Origin: Alteromonas stellipolaris
GTDB taxonomy: Bacteria; Pseudomonadota; Gammaproteobacteria; Enterobacterales; Alteromonadaceae
DNA length: 64,000 nt
Assembly: GCF_001562115.1 (NCBI RefSeq)
Contig: NZ_CP013926.1
Span: forward strand, 1,550,001 to 1,614,000
Direction of reading: 5' to 3'
Shown: positions 59,893 to 64,000 of the stretch, one piece after another
How positions within the stretch are numbered: the stretch's first letter is position 1
Layout: each line of letters begins with the position of its first letter
Notes under the pieces: model-generated
Seen by the model: the letters and a program-made list of their open reading frames with translations, nothing else
What the model was told of the DNA's origin: nothing
Databases searched by the model: none
Position numbers and translations under genes: made by a program

Positions 59893-60509
59893 TAAGAAAG
59901 ATACTCCTGCACGGCTGTGATCACGTCTTTATGCACATCTTCCATAGCTTGCATGGCATTAATCACTACAATACTGTCATCTTGTGCTGCTAGGCTTAAA
60001 TACCGTTCACGGGTACGCTCAAAAAAAGCCAAGCCTGCTTGTTCAATACGATCAAGCTCTCCCCTGCCCCTAGCGCGCTCTAAGCCGATGGCTGGCTCAA
60101 CGTCTAGGTACAAGGTTAAATTAGGTTTAAAACCGTTAAGTGCTATTTTGCTAATGGCACTCATGGTATCAGCACTCACGCCACGACCACCGCCTTGATA
60201 GGCTTGTGAAGACAAATCGTGCCTGTCACCGACTACCCACTTCCCTGCATCTAACGCTGGAAGTATACGGTTAGTTAATAACTGCACTCGCGCCGCATAC
60301 ATCAACAGTAATTCTGTTTCTTCGGCTACGGTCTCGTTCCAGTCGTGTTTAACGCACTCGCGAATGGCCTCAGCCATAGGCGTACCGCCTGGCTCGCGTG
60401 TTTGCTCAACCGCAATATCTGCATCTTGCAATTGCTTTACTATAAGCCCAATCACTGAACTTTTTCCGGCCCCTTCAAGGCCCTCTACTACAATAAACTT
60501 TCCGTTCAT
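59892..60509 (-). CDS. tmk: Thymidylate kinase
   Basis: 205 residues: P-loop EGLEGAGKSS (residues 9-18), TREPGGTPM, and DRHDLSSQAYQGGG. It phosphorylates dTMP to dTDP. It sits 21 bases after mltG and is coupled to holB, the conserved pabC-mltG-tmk-holB order. Confidence 0.96.
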   Translation of the reverse strand: MNGKFIVVEGLEGAGKSSVIGLIVKQLQDADIAVEQTREPGGTPMAEAIRECVKHDWNETVAEETELLLMYAARVQLLTNRILPALDAGKWVVGDRHDLSSQAYQGGGRGVSADTMSAISKIALNGFKPNLTLYLDVEPAIGLERARGRGELDRIEQAGLAFFERTRERYLSLAAQDDSIVVINAMQAMEDVHKDVITAVQEYLS

Positions 60510-60530
60510 AATTATTCGTTGTTGGACTTT

Positions 60531-61574
60531 TTATTTTCTATTTAACTGATATTTTCGCACAGCCGCATTATGAGCAGCTAGCGAAGACGAAAATTCGTGG
60601 CTACCATCACCCCTAGCAACAAAATACAAAGCATCGGTTTCCATCGGGTTTAATGCAGCCCAAATGGCTTCTTTACCCGCCATCGCGATAGGCGTGGGCG
60701 GCAAACCTTTAATAGTATACGTGTTGTAAGGTGTGGGCGTTCGAAGGTGCTTACGGGTAATATTACCATCATACGCATCACCAATGCCGTAAATTACGGT
60801 GGGATCCGTTTGTAAACGCATATTCTTACGTAGGCGGTTCACAAACACGCCCGCAATTTTGGTTCGCTCTGCGCTCACCGCGGTTTCTTTTTCAATAATA
60901 CTTGCCAATATTAGGGCGTCGTACGGTGAGTTCAATGGCAAATCTGCTTGCCGTTGCTGCCACTGGGTTTCAACATAATCTAACATAGCCTTGTGGGCAC
61001 GTTTTAAAATGCTACTGGCCGCAGTATTCGCGGTAAAAAAATACGTGTCGGCTAAAAATAAACCTTCGGCGCTGCTAGCGTCATTCACCCACGGCGTTAA
61101 AGCTGCCTTTTCCTCGCTTAACTGGCTTGTGGTTTTAATCGTCTGTTCAACCTGCTCGAAGGTGACGTCGTTGATAAGCTCAGATTGCGCGTTTAGCGTA
61201 ACCAACCACTCTTTTAGTGTAAGCCCTTCTACCAAGCTCACCGCAAAATAATGCTCTTCGCCACGGCTTAATGTGGCAAACACTTCGCGCAATGATTGCC
61301 CAGGTGTTAAACGGTATGTACCCGATTTCACATGGGTATTGGGCGCAAAGAATTTAAGCCAAAGCTTGGTGGCTAATTCAGGGCTATCGATTAAATCCAG
61401 CGCCCGAAGCTCCCTTACCACTTTATATCCGCTACTGCCCTTTTCTACCGTATAAAGCTGGGGTTGAGAAATCGACAAGGGCGATGAAGCTTGCCCATTT
61501 ACATATAAAACGCCAAAGGTAATTGCACCCACTACAAGCGCCAGCATTATCCCAATGCTAATAACTATTCGCAT
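60531..61574 (-). CDS. mltG: Endolytic murein transglycosylase MltG
   Basis: 347 residues (YceG family). One N-terminal membrane helix, a LysM-like region (YTVEKGSSGYKVVRELRAL) and the catalytic domain with glutamate in LASIIEKETAVSAE, then LQTDPTVIYGIGD and TPYNTYTIKGLPPTPI. It cuts nascent glycan chains and sets their length. Its start overlaps the pabC end by 17 bases. Confidence 0.95.
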   Translation of the reverse strand: MRIVISIGIMLALVVGAITFGVLYVNGQASSPLSISQPQLYTVEKGSSGYKVVRELRALDLIDSPELATKLWLKFFAPNTHVKSGTYRLTPGQSLREVFATLSRGEEHYFAVSLVEGLTLKEWLVTLNAQSELINDVTFEQVEQTIKTTSQLSEEKAALTPWVNDASSAEGLFLADTYFFTANTAASSILKRAHKAMLDYVETQWQQRQADLPLNSPYDALILASIIEKETAVSAERTKIAGVFVNRLRKNMRLQTDPTVIYGIGDAYDGNITRKHLRTPTPYNTYTIKGLPPTPIAMAGKEAIWAALNPMETDALYFVARGDGSHEFSSSLAAHNAAVRKYQLNRK

Positions 61575-62493
61575 GATCTTCCTGAATTTTATCTAATACT
61601 AACCTAGCGAGGGTCTTTGCCCCTTCATGAGACGCATTAAATGCTAACTCATCGCCAGTTTTTCCGTTGTTTAGCACAACGTTATTAACGGGTATTACGC
61701 CCATTAAGGCATTGGTGATCACTAGAGCCTTGGCATTGGCTACATCAGCCAGAGTGTATTCGCCCTCGTGAACGACCAAGGCGTTATCGCTTATGTCGCT
61801 GCCTTTTGACGAGCTTGGTTGTAACATACTTAATATACACTGACGCACAACACCATTTACACCGCAGTTGTTTACCTTAGGCGTGTGCCAACCGCTGTCA
61901 GTTTGAAAAAATACGTTACCAGCACTGGCCTCAATAACGCGCCCTTGCGTGTCGAACACTAAGGCATCATCGGCATTGGCCGCAATAATTTCACGCTTAA
62001 CCAATACCTGCTCTAACCGGTTCATATGTTTAATGCCACCAAGTAAAGGCTGTATTGCCAGGGGTGTTTTCGCGTTTATAAGGGTTAAACCACTAGCGGC
62101 AAGGTCAGAATAATGTGCCGGATACACATGGGTGGAGAACCGAACAATGGCCGGCGCTTGGCTATCTCGTGCATATCCACGACCGCCCTCTCCTGAAGAT
62201 ACATGGATCTTCATTACCTTTTTAATGTTGGGATGTTCAAGTGATGCAGTAAGCGAACTCACATACTCATCAATAGCCTGTATCAGTGCAGCCATGTCGA
62301 GGGAAATGGCTAACGCTTTGGCATCATGATTTAGCCTAGCAAGATGAAAAGACAGTAGCTCTACTTTTCCATGGCTAACGCACATGGTAGTAAAAACGCC
62401 ATCACCATAGTTCAGTGCCCTGTCGTTTAAGGCAATTGCATCGGAAGATGAAGGGGTTGACGATGTGGTGTCGGTGTTTGCGACTATTTTCAC
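61558..62493 (-). CDS. pabC: Aminodeoxychorismate lyase PabC
   Basis: 311 residues of the fold-type IV PLP family: DRALNYGDGVFTTM at the N-terminus, the PLP lysine in GGIKHMNRLEQV, and EASAGNVFF. It releases p-aminobenzoate for folate synthesis. The family norm is about 270, the excess being in an N-terminal serine/threonine stretch and a mid loop (QPSSSKGSDISDN). Start is GTG at 62493. Confidence 0.93.
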   Translation of the reverse strand: MKIVANTDTTSSTPSSSDAIALNDRALNYGDGVFTTMCVSHGKVELLSFHLARLNHDAKALAISLDMAALIQAIDEYVSSLTASLEHPNIKKVMKIHVSSGEGGRGYARDSQAPAIVRFSTHVYPAHYSDLAASGLTLINAKTPLAIQPLLGGIKHMNRLEQVLVKREIIAANADDALVFDTQGRVIEASAGNVFFQTDSGWHTPKVNNCGVNGVVRQCILSMLQPSSSKGSDISDNALVVHEGEYTLADVANAKALVITNALMGVIPVNNVVLNNGKTGDELAFNASHEGAKTLARLVLDKIQEDHANSY

Positions 62494-62553
62494 AACTAGC
62501 TCTAATAATTAACGTCTGCCGTGCAGTATACCAAGTTGTTGTGCGCAAACAAG

Positions 62554-62575
62554 AAAGGCAGCTTGCGCTGCCTTT
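62554..62575 (-). terminator. Hairpin terminator after fabF
   Basis: AAAGGCAGC/GCTGCCTTT around TTGC, followed on the reverse strand by TCTTGTTT. It sits about 40 bases after the fabF stop and before pabC, so it may only reduce read-through. Confidence 0.65.
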
Positions 62576-62612
62576 AATCAATAACTAGGGGTGTCCAAAC
62601 GATTGTTTGGGC

Positions 62613-63851
62613 TTAAATTCGTTTGAAAATAAGCGAACCGTTAGTACCACCAAAGCCAAATGAATTACACAGCGCATAGTCTGAAGTAAACATTTTTGCT
62701 TTATTTGCTACGAAGTCTAAATCGCATCCTTCGCTTGGCTCATCCAAATTAATCGTTGGCGGTGCCATTTTGTCACGTAGTGCCAATATGGTGAAAATAG
62801 CTTCTACAGAGCCTGCTGCACCAAGTAAATGACCAGTCATCGACTTAGTAGAGCTCACTAGCATGTTGTGCGCATGTTCGTTGAACACGCGTTTAACCGC
62901 TGCAACTTCAGCAATATCACCCGCTGGTGTTGATGTTCCGTGAGCATTAACGTAACCAATTTCACTGCTTTCAATTTTTGCATCGCGAATAGCGTTACTC
63001 ATTGAAGCCGCCGCACCTTCACCGTCAGCAGGTGGTGATGTCATATGATAGGCGTCGCCACTCATACCAAAACCAACAAGTTCAGCGTAAATGGTTGCAC
63101 CACGAGCCTTCGCCGCTTCGTATTCTTCTAGCATTACTACACCAGCGCCTTCGCCCATGACGAAACCGTCACGATCTTTATCCCAAGGGCGACTAGCGCC
63201 TTGAGGATCGTCGTTTCGAGCAGACAATGCACGTGCCGCAGCAAAACCAGCAATACCTAATGGGGTAATAGACGCTTCTGAACCGCCTGCAAGCATGGCA
63301 TCTGCATCGTCATACGCGATAGTACGCGCAGCAATACCTATGTTATGCACACCAGTGGTACATGCCGTCACCACGTTTAGGTTTGGCCCTTTAAGCCCTT
63401 CCATGATAGACAAAAAGCCAGAAATCATGTTGGTGATAGTGGAAGGTACAAAAAATGGAGAAACGCGCTTAGGACCACTATTCATTAATTTGGTGTGGTT
63501 TTGTTCAATTTGCTCTAGCCCACCGATGCCTGAACCAATAGCTACACCTACTCGGTGTGCATTTTCTTCAGTTATCGTTAAGCCCGAATCAGCCATAGCC
63601 TGTTTACCCGCTGCAATACCCAGCTGAATAAACCTGTCCATTTTCTTCGTTTCTTTTTTTTCTATATATTCCTGCGGGTCGAAGTTATCAACTTGACCTG
63701 CGAAACGGGTGGAATAGTCACTGCAATCAAAATGGGTGATTTCACCAATACCGCTTTCGCCTGCTAACAGACGACGCCAAGTCTCATCTACAGAAAGACC
63801 CAAAGGTGAAAGCATGCCAAGACCAGTAACCACTACGCGACGTTTTGTCAC
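62613..63851 (-). CDS. fabF: 3-oxoacyl-ACP synthase II FabF
   Basis: 412 residues, as in E. coli. The catalytic cysteine is in [10 protein letters not shown] and the histidines in [11 protein letters not shown] and [12 protein letters not shown]. It elongates acyl-ACP, including the temperature-controlled C16:1 to C18:1 step. The GTG at 63851 is chosen because the product then begins [17 protein letters not shown] like the family, with GCGAGG seven bases before. It follows acpP after an attenuator-like hairpin. Confidence 0.96.
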   Translation of the reverse strand: MTKRRVVVTGLGMLSPLGLSVDETWRRLLAGESGIGEITHFDCSDYSTRFAGQVDNFDPQEYIEKKETKKMDRFIQLGIAAGKQAMADSGLTITEENAHRVGVAIGSGIGGLEQIEQNHTKLMNSGPKRVSPFFVPSTITNMISGFLSIMEGLKGPNLNVVTACTTGVHNIGIAARTIAYDDADAMLAGGSEASITPLGIAGFAAARALSARNDDPQGASRPWDKDRDGFVMGEGAGVVMLEEYEAAKARGATIYAELVGFGMSGDAYHMTSPPADGEGAAASMSNAIRDAKIESSEIGYVNAHGTSTPAGDIAEVAAVKRVFNEHAHNMLVSSTKSMTGHLLGAAGSVEAIFTILALRDKMAPPTINLDEPSEGCDLDFVANKAKMFTSDYALCNSFGFGGTNGSLIFKRI

Positions 63852-63890
63852 AAAAAGCCCTCGCATTGGAACCAATAAGGTGGGAATACA

Positions 63891-63917
63891 AAAACGGCTC
63901 TAAAGAGAGCCGTTTTT
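63891..63917. terminator. Hairpin between acpP and fabF
   Basis: A perfect 11-bp stem AAAACGGCTCT/AGAGCCGTTTT with loop AAAG, with A/T runs on both sides. It lies about 20 bases after the acpP stop. Since fabF has to be expressed too, partial termination that keeps acpP transcripts in excess is plausible. Confidence 0.85.
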
Positions 63918-63937
63918 TAATTTACTATAACGAAGAC

Positions 63938-64000
63938 TTAAGCGTCTTTGTTAGCATTGATGTAATCAATCGCTGACTGAACAGTAGTAATTTTTTCTGC
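63938..64000 (-). CDS. acpP: Acyl carrier protein (partial, C-terminal 20 residues)
   Basis: The reverse strand encodes AEKITTVQSAIDYINANKDA and a stop, the last helix of ACP. The rest lies beyond the window. The position just before fabF is the universal acpP place. Carries acyl chains in fatty acid synthesis. Confidence 0.94.
   Translation of the reverse strand, partial: AEKITTVQSAIDYINANKDA

Overview
The window is a gammaproteobacterial chromosome segment, most like Alteromonas or a close Alteromonadales relative. The evidence is the core gene order (clpS/cspD, a monomeric isocitrate dehydrogenase, rluE, mnmA-hflD-purB, roxA; ppsA/ppsR divergent; acpP-fabF-pabC-mltG-tmk-holB-tatD), an alginate-degradation locus with a TonB-dependent receptor, and a rhombosortase-type lipoprotein. 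Both ends cut genes: clpS at the left and acpP at the right.

Layout. 1-14.9 kb is core housekeeping: ClpS adaptor, CspD, Icd, RNA modification (RluE, MnmA), HflD, PurB, a membrane class III nucleotide cyclase, the RoxA ribosomal oxygenase, a GNAT, a YdiJ-type FAD/Fe-S dehydrogenase and PpnP. 14.9-26.2 kb is accessory. It opens with an array of integron-type gene cassettes (about 15.37-19.29 kb) separated by folded attC sites, with no integrase in the window. The cassettes carry a serine hydrolase with TPRs, a small lipoprotein, a secreted protein, a GNAT acetyltransferase, a broken gene remnant and an inverted RelB/RelE-type toxin-antitoxin pair. For four cassettes the first bases are the near-exact reverse complement of the cassette's own terminal R'' box, as expected of excisable cassettes. 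Then follow a PadR-HAAS-phosphatase operon with a palindromic operator, several small membrane proteins, a TonB_C lipoprotein, a truncated MreB-like protein with a C-terminal membrane anchor, and PhzF.

26.2-38.6 kb is an alginate-use locus. A leftward set (SDR reductase, NRAMP-related transporter, gluconokinase-family kinase, PL6 lyase) and a rightward set (TonB receptor, PL7 lipoprotein lyase, LacI regulator, AEC transporter) diverge from a 760-bp region. That region holds two copies of a CTAAACCGGTTTAG-type palindrome, the likely target of the LacI protein. A working model is: the surface PL7 lyase cuts alginate, the receptor imports oligomers, PL6 trims them, the transporter brings in products, and the SDR and kinase feed them into central metabolism.

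38.7-64 kb is mostly ordinary: a molybdenum hydroxylase pair (IorA/IorB type), PEP synthase and its regulator, a leftward run of small membrane/envelope proteins, a rhombotarget lipoprotein, a tautomerase-family protein without the N-terminal proline, an M2-type dipeptidase, a large periplasmic-sensor diguanylate cyclase, and the fatty-acid/folate/DNA polymerase cluster. No rRNA, tRNA, CRISPR array, prophage or insertion sequence was recognised.
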